From Pseudomonas syringae (lineage in GTDB: Bacteria; Pseudomonadota; Gammaproteobacteria; Pseudomonadales; Pseudomonadaceae): a stretch of 64,000 nucleotides of DNA. Position 1 is the first letter of the stretch, and every line of letters begins with the position of its first letter. Shown in pieces: positions 32,783-41,770 of the stretch. Location of the stretch: positions 1-64,000 of the forward strand of contig NZ_LGSI01000056.1 of the NCBI RefSeq assembly GCF_001698815.1, written 5' to 3'. The position numbers and the translations under genes were made by a program. The notes beneath the pieces are model-generated. The model was not told the DNA's origin, searched no databases, and was given only the letters and a program-made list of their open reading frames with translations.

Positions 32783-34207
32783 TCAATGCTTAAACATCAC
32801 ATGCCTCACCGTGGTGTAGTCCTCCAACCCATACATCGACAGGTCCTTGCCGTAGCCGGACAGTTTTTGTCCGCCGTGGGGCATTTCGCTGACCAGCATG
32901 AAGTGGGTGTTGACCCAGGTGCAGCCGTATTGCAGGCGTGCGGCCAGGCGGTGGGCGCGGCCGATGTCCTGGGTCCAGACGGACGAAGCCAGGCCGTAGT
33001 CGGATTCGTTGGCCCAGGCCAGCACTTGCGCTTCGTCCTCGAATTTCGTTACCGAGACAACCGGGCCGAACACTTCACGGCGGACGATTTCGTCGTCCTG
33101 CTGGGCGTCGGCGATGACGGTGGGTTCGAAGAAGAAGCCATTGCCTTCCACGGCTTTGCCGCCGGTAATCAGCCGCGTATGGGACTGGGCGAGGGCGCGC
33201 TCGACGAAACCGGCGACGCGGTCGCGATGCTGGGCACTGATCAGCGGGCCGAGTTCGGTTTGCGGGTCGTTTTGCAGGCCGTATTTGATGCTGCTGACCG
33301 CTTCGCCCAGCTTCTCGACGAACTTGTCGTAGATGCCTTGCTGCGCGTAGATCCGACAGGCGGCGGTGCAATCCTGACCGGCGTTGTAGAAGCCGAAAGT
33401 GCGAATTCCTTCGACAGCCGCGTCGATGTCGGCGTCATCGAAGATGATCACCGGCGCCTTGCCGCCCAGTTCCATGTGCATGCGTTTGACTGTGCCAGCG
33501 GTGCTGGAAATGATGTGCGAGCCGGTGGCAATCGAGCCGGTCAGTGACACCATGCGCACTTTGGCGTGGGTGATCAGCGCATTGCCAACGGTCGAGCCAC
33601 GCCCGAACACCAGGTTCAGCACGCCTGCGGGAAAGATATCCTTCGCCAGCTCCACCAGACGCAACGCAGTCAGCGGCGTTTGTTCGGACGGCTTGAGCAC
33701 CACCGTATTGCCTGCGGCCAGCGCCGGAGCGATTTTCCAGGCGACCATCATCAGCGGGTAGTTCCATGGCGCAATCGAGGCGATCACGCCAATCGGATCG
33801 CGGCGGATCATCGATGTGTGCCCCGGAAGGTATTCACCGGCTGCCGAACCGCCCATGCAGCGACTGGCGCCGGCGAAGAAACGGAACACATCGGCAATCG
33901 CCGGGATCTCGTCGTTCAAGGCCGCGCTATAAGGTTTGCCGCAGTTGTCGGACTCAAGCCTGGCCAATTCTTCGCCGTTGGCTTCGATGGCGTCGGCCAG
34001 TTTCAACAGCAACAGGGAGCGGTCCTTGGGCGGGGTTTGCGACCAGCTTTCGAAAGCGACATCGGCGGCGCGCACGGCGGCATCGACCTGAGCTTCGCTG
34101 GCTTCCTTGAGTTCCACCAGCACCCGGCCCAATGCCGGGTTGAACACCGCCTGGCTCGGACCTTCACCCGCCACGAGCTGGCCGTTGATCAGCAGTCTGG
34201 TTTGCAT
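32783..34207 (-). CDS. Aldehyde dehydrogenase, gamma-aminobutyraldehyde type (PatD/YdcW-like)
   Basis: The 474-residue NAD-dependent enzyme has APWNYPLMMVAWKIAPALA, LTGSIATGSHI, the catalytic Glu in HMELGGKAPVI and Cys in NAGQDCTAACRI. Sequence and context fit 4-aminobutyraldehyde dehydrogenase of putrescine breakdown (putrescine to GABA). The start at 34207 has AAGGAG at the right distance. It is the last gene of an operon with a polyamine-type ABC transporter, matching the ydcSTUV-ydcW order of E. coli. The precise aldehyde is inferred. Confidence 0.9.
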   Translation of the reverse strand: MQTRLLINGQLVAGEGPSQAVFNPALGRVLVELKEASEAQVDAAVRAADVAFESWSQTPPKDRSLLLLKLADAIEANGEELARLESDNCGKPYSAALNDEIPAIADVFRFFAGASRCMGGSAAGEYLPGHTSMIRRDPIGVIASIAPWNYPLMMVAWKIAPALAAGNTVVLKPSEQTPLTALRLVELAKDIFPAGVLNLVFGRGSTVGNALITHAKVRMVSLTGSIATGSHIISSTAGTVKRMHMELGGKAPVIIFDDADIDAAVEGIRTFGFYNAGQDCTAACRIYAQQGIYDKFVEKLGEAVSSIKYGLQNDPQTELGPLISAQHRDRVAGFVERALAQSHTRLITGGKAVEGNGFFFEPTVIADAQQDDEIVRREVFGPVVSVTKFEDEAQVLAWANESDYGLASSVWTQDIGRAHRLAARLQYGCTWVNTHFMLVSEMPHGGQKLSGYGKDLSMYGLEDYTTVRHVMFKH

Positions 34208-34234
34208 GATGTTCTCCTTGATCAAGCCTTCGGG

Positions 34235-35062
34235 TTATTTACCGCCGCTGCCTGCCACGCTTTCACCACCACGGGTCAGGTAATACGCGCCGAGGATCGG
34301 CAACATGGTGACCAGCATGACCAGCATCGCCACGACGTTGGTCACCGGCACGTCCCGTGGGCGGCTGAGCTGGTTGAGCAGCCAGATCGGCAGCGTGCGT
34401 TCATGACCTGCCGTAAATGTGGTGACGATGATCTCGTCGAACGACAAGGCAAACGCCAGCATGCCCCCGGCCAGCAGCGCCGAGCCAAGATTGGGCAGAA
34501 TGATGTAGCGAAAGGTTTGCCAGCCGTCGGCGCCCAGATCCATCGACGCTTCGATGAGGCTGTGGGACGTGCGACGCAAGCGGGCGATGACATTGTTATA
34601 GACGATGACCACGCAAAATGTGGCGTGGCCGACAATGATCGTGAACATGCCCGGCTCGATGCCGAGAGTCTTGAACGCCGCCAGCAGCGCCAGCCCGGTA
34701 ATGATGCCGGGCAGGGCGATGGGCAGGATCAGCATCAGGGAAATCGCGTCCTTGCCGAAAAAGTCCCGCCGATACAGCGCGGCCGACGCCAGGGTGCCGA
34801 GGACCATGGCGATCAGCGTTGCCACACAGGCGATCTCCAGGGAAAGCTTGATCGCCTCCAGTACGTCAGGCCTGGCGAACGCAACGCTGAACCACTTCAA
34901 GGTGAAACCCTGCGGCGGAAAGCTGAAGGCAGCGTCCTGGGTGTTGAAGGCGTACATGAAGATGATCAGGATCGGGAAATGCAGAAACACCAGCCCGCCC
35001 CAGGCAGCGATGCGCAAACCGAGGGAAGGCCGGTCTGTTTGTGGCGCAGATTTAGAGCGCAT
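34235..35062 (-). CDS. ABC transporter permease, polyamine type (PotC/YdcV-like)
   Basis: The 275-residue protein has six membrane helices and the binding-protein-dependent permease (EAA) loop, seen as EASMDLGADGWQTFRYIILPNLG. The C-terminal half keeps the PotC pattern SFDEIIVTTF and ILPILGAYYL. It pairs with the upstream permease, whose 3' end overlaps its start by 11 bases, so the two are translationally coupled. The likely cargo is putrescine, spermidine or GABA-like amines. Confidence 0.93.
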   Translation of the reverse strand: MRSKSAPQTDRPSLGLRIAAWGGLVFLHFPILIIFMYAFNTQDAAFSFPPQGFTLKWFSVAFARPDVLEAIKLSLEIACVATLIAMVLGTLASAALYRRDFFGKDAISLMLILPIALPGIITGLALLAAFKTLGIEPGMFTIIVGHATFCVVIVYNNVIARLRRTSHSLIEASMDLGADGWQTFRYIILPNLGSALLAGGMLAFALSFDEIIVTTFTAGHERTLPIWLLNQLSRPRDVPVTNVVAMLVMLVTMLPILGAYYLTRGGESVAGSGGK

Positions 35063-35990
35063 CGAAAGCCCCCAGACGTTTGACGATGGACAGGTAAATC
35101 GCGATCAGCACAATCGGCACCAGAGTAAACGCCGCCGCCATGGGCATATTGCCAATCGCGCCTTGCTGGGCGTAAACCATGCTGCCGATGAAATACCCCG
35201 GCGGGCCGATCAGTTGCGGCACGATGAAATCGCCGAGCGTCAGGGAAAAGGTGAAGATCGAGCCGGCGGCGATCCCTGGGATCGACAGCGGCAGAATCAC
35301 CTGCATGAAGGTCTGGCGCGGCCTGGCGCCGAGGTCCGCCGAAGCTTGCAGCAGGGACGGCGGCAGTCTCTCCAGCGAGGCCTGAATGGGCAGGATCATG
35401 AACGGTAACCAGATATAAACGAATACCAGAAAGCGGCCCAGATACGACGTCGATAACGTGCTGCCGCCAACCCCCGGAATGCCGAGAATGAACTGCAACA
35501 GTGGCTCCAGCCCCAGATGCTGGACGAACCACTGCGCGACACCACCTTTGGCCAGCAGCAAGGTCCAGGCGTAGGCCTTGACGATATAACTGGCCCACAT
35601 CGGCAACATCACTGCGATGTAGAAGAGCGCCTTGATGTTGCCACTGGTGTAGCGCGCCATGTAGTAAGCGATCGGGAAGGCGATCACGCCACTGGCGATG
35701 GAAACCGCGACCGCCATGGTCAGGGTACGCTTGATAACGTCGAAGTTTGCCGGCTGGAACAGCGCAGCGAAGTTGGCCAGGGTCAGCTCTGGAGTGACCG
35801 CCATGGTGAAGTCGTCAAACGTATAGAAGCCCTGCCAGATCAGGCTGAGCAGCGAGCCGAAATACACCGCGCCGAACCAGAGCAGCGGCGGGATCAGCAG
35901 CAGTGCCAGATACAGGTTCGGGCGCATGTACAACACATCGCAAAAGCGTCGCAGCACTGATCGGTCCGGTCCGGACGCCGCCTGACTCAT
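35052..35990 (-). CDS. ABC transporter permease, polyamine type (PotB/YdcU-like)
   Basis: About 312 residues, six membrane helices, and the EAA loop ASADLGARPRQTFMQVILPLS. PotB-like segments include PMWASYIVKAYAW and LIGPPGYFIGSMVYAQ. The Met at 35990 is preferred because it follows the stop codon of the ATPase gene by one base, with GGAG upstream; the Met at 36032 would overlap that gene. It forms the membrane channel with the PotC-like subunit. Confidence 0.92.
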   Translation of the reverse strand: MSQAASGPDRSVLRRFCDVLYMRPNLYLALLLIPPLLWFGAVYFGSLLSLIWQGFYTFDDFTMAVTPELTLANFAALFQPANFDVIKRTLTMAVAVSIASGVIAFPIAYYMARYTSGNIKALFYIAVMLPMWASYIVKAYAWTLLLAKGGVAQWFVQHLGLEPLLQFILGIPGVGGSTLSTSYLGRFLVFVYIWLPFMILPIQASLERLPPSLLQASADLGARPRQTFMQVILPLSIPGIAAGSIFTFSLTLGDFIVPQLIGPPGYFIGSMVYAQQGAIGNMPMAAAFTLVPIVLIAIYLSIVKRLGAFDAL

Positions 35991-35991
35991 G

Positions 35992-37047
35992 TCACTGTGC
36001 TCCGGTTGCGGAGGTATCAATGGCTGACGCATCGCTCAACGCAACCATCGCTTCCTTGGCCCAGCGCACCGCCAGGCGCTGGCCGGGTGCGTGCTGACCG
36101 GTATCGTCCAGCCATTGCGTATTGGCCTGGCTGATGCTCAATAACTGCCCGCTTTCCAGCGCCAGTTCGTAACGTGTCGAGCTGCCTTGATACTGAACAT
36201 CATGCAGCACGCCGCTGATTTCTATCTCATGGCTCGCCAGCGGGCCTGTCGCGAAGCGGATATGTTCCGGGCGAATGGAAAAAGGCTGTGCATTGCCGCT
36301 CAGCTGTCGGGCCAGATCGCCACGCAGCACATTCGAGGTGCCGACGAACTCGGCGACAAAGATCGTGGCGGGTTTCATGTACAGATTGCGCGGGGTATCG
36401 ACCTGCTCGATGCGGCCTTTATTGAACACGGCAACCCGGTCGGACATGGACAGCGCTTCGGTCTGGTCATGGGTGACGAAGATGAAGGTGATGCCCAGCT
36501 GGCGTTGCAGCTTCTTCAGTTCGCCCTGCATTTGCTCGCGCAACTTGAGGTCAAGCGCGCCCAACGGTTCGTCGAGCAACAGCACCCGAGGACGATTGAC
36601 CAACGCCCTGGCCAGGGCAACCCGCTGGCGCTGACCGCCGGACAACTGCACCGGCTTGCGCTGGCCATAACCGTCGAGAGCGACCATCGCCAGGGCTTCG
36701 TCGGCGCGGGCGTAGCGTTCGGCCTTGCCGACACCCTTGACCTTCAATCCGTAGGCGACGTTGTCCCGCACGTTCATGTGCGGGAACAGCGCGTAATCCT
36801 GAAACACCGTGTTCACGTCGCGTTGGTAGGGCGGCAGGCCAGCGGCTTCTTCGCCATGAATGCGGATCGAGCCCGCGCTGGGCTGCTCGAATCCAGCGAT
36901 CAATCTCAGGCAAGTGGTCTTGCCCGAACCTGATGGCCCGAGCATGGAGAAGAACTCACCATCCTCGATCTGGATGGAAACCCGATCAACGGCCTTCACC
37001 TCGCCAAACTGCCGGGAGACGTTGGTGAACTCGACTGCTAAGGGCAT
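35992..37047 (-). CDS. ABC transporter ATP-binding protein, polyamine type (PotA/YdcT-like)
   Basis: The protein has about 351 residues. Walker A is LGPSGSGKTTCLRLIAG, the signature is LSGGQRQRVALARALV, and Walker B is VLLLDEPLGALD. The H-loop (VTHDQTEAL) and a C-terminal TOBE domain follow. It drives uptake through the two permeases encoded next. The start at 37047 has GCGGAG upstream; the frame is open to 37080 without conserved sequence. A REP pair lies in the gap to the binding-protein gene. Confidence 0.94.
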   Translation of the reverse strand: MPLAVEFTNVSRQFGEVKAVDRVSIQIEDGEFFSMLGPSGSGKTTCLRLIAGFEQPSAGSIRIHGEEAAGLPPYQRDVNTVFQDYALFPHMNVRDNVAYGLKVKGVGKAERYARADEALAMVALDGYGQRKPVQLSGGQRQRVALARALVNRPRVLLLDEPLGALDLKLREQMQGELKKLQRQLGITFIFVTHDQTEALSMSDRVAVFNKGRIEQVDTPRNLYMKPATIFVAEFVGTSNVLRGDLARQLSGNAQPFSIRPEHIRFATGPLASHEIEISGVLHDVQYQGSSTRYELALESGQLLSISQANTQWLDDTGQHAPGQRLAVRWAKEAMVALSDASAIDTSATGAQ

Positions 37048-37080
37048 TTTGTTTGCTCCGCTAGGACCGCTGCTTAGCAC

Positions 37081-37167
37081 TGTGGGAGCGAACTTGTTCG
37101 CGAAAGCGGTGTGTCAGGCGCTGATGTTTTGCCTGAAAGACCTTCGCGAGCAAGCTCGCTCCCACAA
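37081..37167. repeat. REP pair inside the polyamine-type transporter operon
   Basis: GTGGGAGCGAACTTGTTCGC (37082-37101) faces CTTCGCGAGCAAGCTCGCTC (37142-37161). It lies between the substrate-binding gene and the ATPase gene of one operon and may adjust their relative expression. Confidence 0.9.
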
Positions 37168-37172
37168 GGTCG

Positions 37173-38324
37173 CTATCTGCCACCCATAATTGCAATGTAG
37201 TCCTGGGTCCAGCGGCTGTAGGGCACGAACTTGCCGCCTTCGGCCTGTGGGGTTTTCCAGAAGGCAATGTGCTCGAACTGATCGAAGCCATTGGTCGCGC
37301 AACCTTGAGGGCCGAGCAATTCATTGGTCTTGCACGCTTCGGGTACGGCGGGGAGCGAGCCAAACCAGGCCGCGACGTCGCCCTGGACCTTCGGTTGCAG
37401 CGACCAGTCCATCCATTTGTAGGCGCAATTCGGATTTTTGGCATCGGCGTGCAGCATGGTCGTGTCGGCCCAGCCGGTGGCGCCTTCCTTGGGAATGGTC
37501 GAGGCGACGGGCTGCTTGTCGGCTTGCAGGCCATTGACCATGTAACCCCAGGAACTTGAGGCTGCGACGCCTTCGTTCTTCACGTCGCTCATCTGCACCG
37601 TCGCGTCATGCCAGTAGCGGTGGATCAACGGTTGCTGTTTGCGCAGCAGATCCAGCACGGCGGCGTATTGGGTTTCGGTCAGCTGGTAGGGATCGACGAT
37701 GCCCAGTTCCGGCTTGGCGGATTTGAGGTACAGCGCCGCGTCGGCGATATAGATCGGGCCGTCGTAAGCCTGGACCCGGCCTTTGTTGGGTTTGCCGTCG
37801 GGAAGATCCTGCGCCTCGAACACCACGCTCCAGCTTATCGGTGGCACCGGGAATACCGTGGTGTTGTACATCAGGACGTTCGGGCCCCATTGATAGGGCG
37901 TGCCATAGGTTTGCTGGTTAACCACGTACCAAGGACCGCCCTTGAGGCGCGGGTCGAGGTTTTTCCAGTTGGGGATCAGTGCAGTGTTGATCGGCTGGAC
38001 GCGCTTGCCGGCGATCAGCCGCAACGATGCGTCGCCTGATGCCGTCACCAGGTCATAGCCGCCTTTGGTCATCAGGCTGACCATTTCGTCGGAAGTCGCG
38101 GCGGTCTTGACGTTGACCTTGCAGCCGGTTTGCTGCTCGAAGCCCGTTACCCAGTCGTACGCTTTGTCGCTTTCGCCCCGCTCGATATAGCCCGGCCAGG
38201 CAACGATATCCAGTTGGCCTTCGCCGTCGCCGACGGCTTTGAGCGTTTCGGCGGCCTGTACGCTGACGCTGGCGATCAGGCCGGTGACGAGTGCGCTCAG
38301 GAGTGCAGTTCTGTGTGCTGACAT
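37173..38324 (-). CDS. Periplasmic polyamine-type substrate-binding protein (PotD/YdcS-like)
   Basis: The 383-residue protein has a signal peptide (about 1-24, ending VQA) and the PotD/SBP_bac_8 fold with LDIVAWPGYIERG, YDLVTASGDASLRLI, VVNQQTYGTPYQWGPNVLMY and WGYMVNGLQADKQPV. It should capture putrescine, spermidine or a related amine. It is the first gene of the operon. The start at 38324 is fixed by GAGGGAA and the signal peptide; a longer open frame extends upstream to 38822 but is low-complexity proline-rich antisense sequence. Confidence 0.94.
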   Translation of the reverse strand: MSAHRTALLSALVTGLIASVSVQAAETLKAVGDGEGQLDIVAWPGYIERGESDKAYDWVTGFEQQTGCKVNVKTAATSDEMVSLMTKGGYDLVTASGDASLRLIAGKRVQPINTALIPNWKNLDPRLKGGPWYVVNQQTYGTPYQWGPNVLMYNTTVFPVPPISWSVVFEAQDLPDGKPNKGRVQAYDGPIYIADAALYLKSAKPELGIVDPYQLTETQYAAVLDLLRKQQPLIHRYWHDATVQMSDVKNEGVAASSSWGYMVNGLQADKQPVASTIPKEGATGWADTTMLHADAKNPNCAYKWMDWSLQPKVQGDVAAWFGSLPAVPEACKTNELLGPQGCATNGFDQFEHIAFWKTPQAEGGKFVPYSRWTQDYIAIMGGR

Positions 38325-38529
38325 AAGGTTCCCTCTTCTATAGTTATGTTCGGGGCAGTTATCAACAGCGGTAGTGCGACGACGGTGCAGCGACGTTATT
38401 GGAATGCTCACAATGTGCCGGAGCGCCGGTTGCCTTGCAACATCCAGAAGTACACCTGAAGCCAGTGGCGACACACTTCGTTTTAATCTGCCTGCCACTG
38501 AACTGCCTGAGAAGGCAACGGAGGCTTTC

Positions 38530-39306
38530 ATGAACACGCGTGGTTTACTCGACCAACTTCTCAAATCCGGCCAGCAAATGTTGCAAGACAAGGCGGGCGG
38601 ATCGCGACCGGCTGGAACATCCTCGTCGGGTGGTCTGGGTGGTCTTGGCGATCTGCTCGGCGGCGCGGGCAAATCGTCTTCCGGCGGCCTCGGCGATCTG
38701 CTGGGTGGCGCTGGCAAGGGCGGCTTGGGCGGCCTGTTGTCGGGTGCCGGAGGTGGCGCGCTGGCGGCGGGTGCCCTCGGCATGCTACTGGGCAATAAAG
38801 GCGGCCGCAAAATGGGCGGCAAAGTGCTGACCTACGGCGGTCTGGCGGCGCTTGGGGTTCTGGCCTACAAGGCTTATGGCAACTGGCAGGCCAGCCAGGG
38901 TTCCGCGCCACAGAATGAACCGCAAACCATCGATCGTCTGCCACCCGCGCAGGTCGAGGAGCACAGCCAGGCAATCTTGCGAGCCCTGGTCGCTGCCGCC
39001 AAGTCCGACGGCCATGTCGATGAGCGCGAACGCGTGCTGATCGAGGGCGAATTCACCAAACTGACCAATGATCAGGAGCTGCAACACTGGCTTCAGGCCG
39101 AGTTGAACAAGCCTCTGGACCCTGCGGAAGTCGCCCGCGCCGCCGCGACACCGGAAATGGCCGCAGAGATGTATATCGCCAGCGTCATGCTCGTGGATCA
39201 AGAGCACTTCATGGAACGCGCCTATCTCGATGAGCTGGCGCGGCAATTGAAGCTTGAGCCGGGTCTCAAGGCAGAACTGGAAGCGCAGGTGCGCGAGGTG
39301 CAATAA
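38530..39306 (+). CDS. DUF533/TerB-like inner membrane-associated protein
   Basis: The 258-residue protein has three parts: an N-terminal stretch very rich in Gly, Ser and Leu, with near-exact repeats of GGLGDLLGGAGK (residues about 33-75); a short hydrophobic segment (VLTYGGLAALGVLAYKAYG, about 100-118); and a C-terminal TerB-like helical domain (about 140-258, with AAKSDGHVDERERVLIEGEF). Such DUF533 proteins (YebE-like) have no proven role. CAACGGAGGCTTTC gives a strong ribosome site. A terminator follows. Confidence 0.88.
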   Translation: MNTRGLLDQLLKSGQQMLQDKAGGSRPAGTSSSGGLGGLGDLLGGAGKSSSGGLGDLLGGAGKGGLGGLLSGAGGGALAAGALGMLLGNKGGRKMGGKVLTYGGLAALGVLAYKAYGNWQASQGSAPQNEPQTIDRLPPAQVEEHSQAILRALVAAAKSDGHVDERERVLIEGEFTKLTNDQELQHWLQAELNKPLDPAEVARAAATPEMAAEMYIASVMLVDQEHFMERAYLDELARQLKLEPGLKAELEAQVREVQ

Positions 39307-39352
39307 ACCGGTTACCCGTGTGGCGCGTTGTTTTCAATAACCCGCTGACCCG

Positions 39353-39388
39353 AAGGCTCTTCTCGACACCGGGAAGGGCCTTTTTTTT
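39353..39388 (+). terminator. Terminator after the DUF533 gene
   Basis: AAGGCTCTTC pairs with GAAGGGCCTT (one G-T pair), followed by eight T residues. Confidence 0.85.
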
Positions 39389-39508
39389 GGGGAACACTCG
39401 TTTTTGAAGTAATGAATCGTCCGGTCAATTCGTTTGTGCGCATTGGTCGTGTACGAAATTTCCGATAATCCGGCGGAATAACGCTCTAACTATCTGTGAA
39501 ACATCCCC

Positions 39509-39535
39509 TTGCTGGGTAAGGCGCTGGGCTATAAT
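39509..39535 (+). promoter_or_regulatory. Candidate promoter of the wsp operon
   Basis: TATAAT at 39530-39535 is preceded by TTGCTG (39509-39514) with 15-base spacing. It lies 79 bases before the wspA GTG. The remaining bases between the terminator at 39388 and wspA show nothing else. Confidence 0.5.
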
Positions 39536-39613
39536 CACGCCGCTTTGGGCCGTCTGCCGGTCCGCTTCTTGAACTCGGTGATCACGCCGATGTTGAACTC
39601 TTGAGGGCTGACT

Positions 39614-41236
39614 GTGAAGAACTGGACCTTGCGCCAACGGATTTTGGCGAGTTTCGCTGTAATCATCGCCATAATGCTGCTGATGGTCGTCGTGTCTTAC
39701 TCGCGTCTGCAGACGATCGAGTCCAGTGAAGAGCAGGTCCGCGTCGATGCACTTCCCGGCGTGTACTTCAGTACGCTGCTGCGCAGTGCATGGGGCGAAA
39801 GTTACATTCGCACCCTTGAACTGATCGGTGAGGGCAAGGGGCGCGAGCTGACGGCAGCGGAAAAAGATCAGTTTCACGAGTTCGAGGCTCGGCTGCAGGA
39901 ACAGGTCGACAACTACAAACGGACCATTTTCGACGACTCCGACCAGGCCAACTTCACCGATTTCGAGAAAAGCCGCGCATCTTACTACCGCCTTCTGGCG
40001 CACGTCCACGAGGCCTATCAGCGTGGCGACTACGCCACGGCACGCGCAACCTTCTACGATGATGTGCGGCCGGTGTGGTCCCTGGGCCGCAAGCAGCTGA
40101 ATGACATCATCGTCGTCAACAAGAAAGTCGCCGATGACGCAACGACCCGTATCGACGCGGGGGTGAAGGCCGCTCAGATCAGCATGGTCGTGTCGCTGTT
40201 CGTGGCGATTATTGCTGCCGGCCTGTGCGGCCTGTTCCTGATGCGCTCGATCATGTCGCCCATGCAGCGCATCGTGCAGATTCTCGAGATCATGCGGACC
40301 GGCGACTTGAGCAAGCGGCTCAATCTGGATCGTAAAGATGAGTTCGGCGCCGTGGAAACCGGCTTCAACGACATGATGACCGAATTGACCGGGCTGGTTT
40401 CCCAGGCCCAGCGCTCCTCTGTACAGGTCACGACTTCCGTCACCGAAATTGCCGCCACCTCCAAGCAACAGCAGGCGACGGCCACCGAAACTGCAGCAAC
40501 CACCACCGAAATTGGCGCGACCAGCCGCGAAATCGCGGCGACCTCCCGTGATCTGGTGCGCACCATGACCGAAGTCACCACGGCTGCGGATCAGGCCTCG
40601 ATCCTCGCTGGCTCCGGCCAGCAGGGCCTGGCGCGCATGGAAGACACCATGCATTCGGTGATGGGCGCGGCGGATCTGGTCAACGCCAAGCTGGCCATTC
40701 TCAATGAAAAGGCCGGCAACATTAATCAGGTGGTCGTCACCATCGTCAAGGTGGCCGACCAGACCAACCTGCTGTCCCTCAACGCTGCCATCGAGGCTGA
40801 AAAAGCCGGTGAATACGGTCGCGGATTTGCGGTTGTCGCCACCGAAGTGCGGCGTCTTGCCGATCAGACGGCCGTGGCCACTTACGACATCGAACAGATG
40901 GTCCGGGAAATCCAGTCGGCGGTTTCGGCGGGCGTGATGGGCATGGACAAATTCTCCGAGGAAGTACGCCGGGGCATGTTCGAGGTCACTCAGGTGGGCG
41001 AGCAGTTGTCGCAGATCATCCATCAGGTACAGGCGCTTGCGCCTCGGGTGTTGATGGTCAACGAAGGCATGCAGGCGCAGGCCACGGGTGCCGAACAGAT
41101 CAATCAGGCGCTGGTGCAGTTGGGCGATGCCAGCAGTCAGACTGTGGAATCCCTGCGCCAGGCCAGCTTTGCCATCGACGAGCTGAGCCAGGTCGCGGTG
41201 GGACTGCGCAGCGGCGTCTCGCGTTTCAAGGTCTGA
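39614..41236 (+). CDS. wspA: Methyl-accepting receptor WspA
   Basis: The 540-residue receptor starts at GTG. It has a first membrane helix (about 10-30), a periplasmic helical domain (about 31-190), a second helix (about 193-215), HAMP and a long coiled-coil signalling domain with the conserved hairpin tip VADQTNLLSLNAAIEAEKAGEYGRGF split around residue 385-410. WspA senses growth on surfaces and drives the Wsp phosphorelay. It heads the wsp operon. A second methylation-type helix and the standard length support an intact receptor. Confidence 0.96.
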   Translation: MKNWTLRQRILASFAVIIAIMLLMVVVSYSRLQTIESSEEQVRVDALPGVYFSTLLRSAWGESYIRTLELIGEGKGRELTAAEKDQFHEFEARLQEQVDNYKRTIFDDSDQANFTDFEKSRASYYRLLAHVHEAYQRGDYATARATFYDDVRPVWSLGRKQLNDIIVVNKKVADDATTRIDAGVKAAQISMVVSLFVAIIAAGLCGLFLMRSIMSPMQRIVQILEIMRTGDLSKRLNLDRKDEFGAVETGFNDMMTELTGLVSQAQRSSVQVTTSVTEIAATSKQQQATATETAATTTEIGATSREIAATSRDLVRTMTEVTTAADQASILAGSGQQGLARMEDTMHSVMGAADLVNAKLAILNEKAGNINQVVVTIVKVADQTNLLSLNAAIEAEKAGEYGRGFAVVATEVRRLADQTAVATYDIEQMVREIQSAVSAGVMGMDKFSEEVRRGMFEVTQVGEQLSQIIHQVQALAPRVLMVNEGMQAQATGAEQINQALVQLGDASSQTVESLRQASFAIDELSQVAVGLRSGVSRFKV

Positions 41237-41245
41237 GTCCGGTCC

Positions 41246-41770
41246 ATGAGTGTTCATCCGGTCAGGCGCGGCAGCCACTCGACGTGCAACAACAAGTTGT
41301 TTTTGTTGTTTCGCATCGGCGAGGAACGTTACGCACTGGAAGCGCTGGAAATCGCCGAGATATTGCCGCGTCTGCCACTCAAGCCGATCGCCCATGCGCC
41401 GCATTGGGTGGCTGGGGTGTTGGCTCATCGCGGCACGATGATTCCGGTCGTCGACCTGAGCGCGCTGACTTTCGGCCAGCCTGCGCGGGTGCGCACCAGT
41501 ACCCGGCTGGTGTTGGTGAATTATCGCGTCGATGCCCAGCGCCCTTCGCAACTGCTCGGTCTGATTCTGGAACAAGCCACCGACACGTTGCGTTGCGCAC
41601 CCGGTGAGTTCAAGGCTTATGGGCTGGACAATCCTGAAGCACGCTATCTGGGACCGGTTCGCGAAGACGAGTCGGGCCTGTTGCAATGGATCGGTGTGCA
41701 GGACCTGCTCAGCGATGCGGTGCGCGCGCTGTTGTATCCGCAGCCAACTGATGCGGGCGAGGAGCAGTAA
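41246..41770 (+). CDS. wspB: CheW-like coupling protein WspB
   Basis: The 174-residue protein has a single CheW domain: LLFRIGEERYALEALEIAEILP, WVAGVLAHRGTMIPVVDL and a C-terminal segment. It couples WspA receptors to the WspE kinase. It starts 9 bases after wspA, and its stop overlaps the wspC start by one base (TAATG). Position and length match WspB of other pseudomonads. Confidence 0.95.
   Translation: MSVHPVRRGSHSTCNNKLFLLFRIGEERYALEALEIAEILPRLPLKPIAHAPHWVAGVLAHRGTMIPVVDLSALTFGQPARVRTSTRLVLVNYRVDAQRPSQLLGLILEQATDTLRCAPGEFKAYGLDNPEARYLGPVREDESGLLQWIGVQDLLSDAVRALLYPQPTDAGEEQ

Noticed and set aside
39425..41686. A 753-codon open frame on the minus strand opposite wspA-wspB
   Set aside because: It is antisense to well-recognised wspA and wspB, rich in His, Gln, Arg and Gly as expected from a high-GC shadow frame, and shows no domain.
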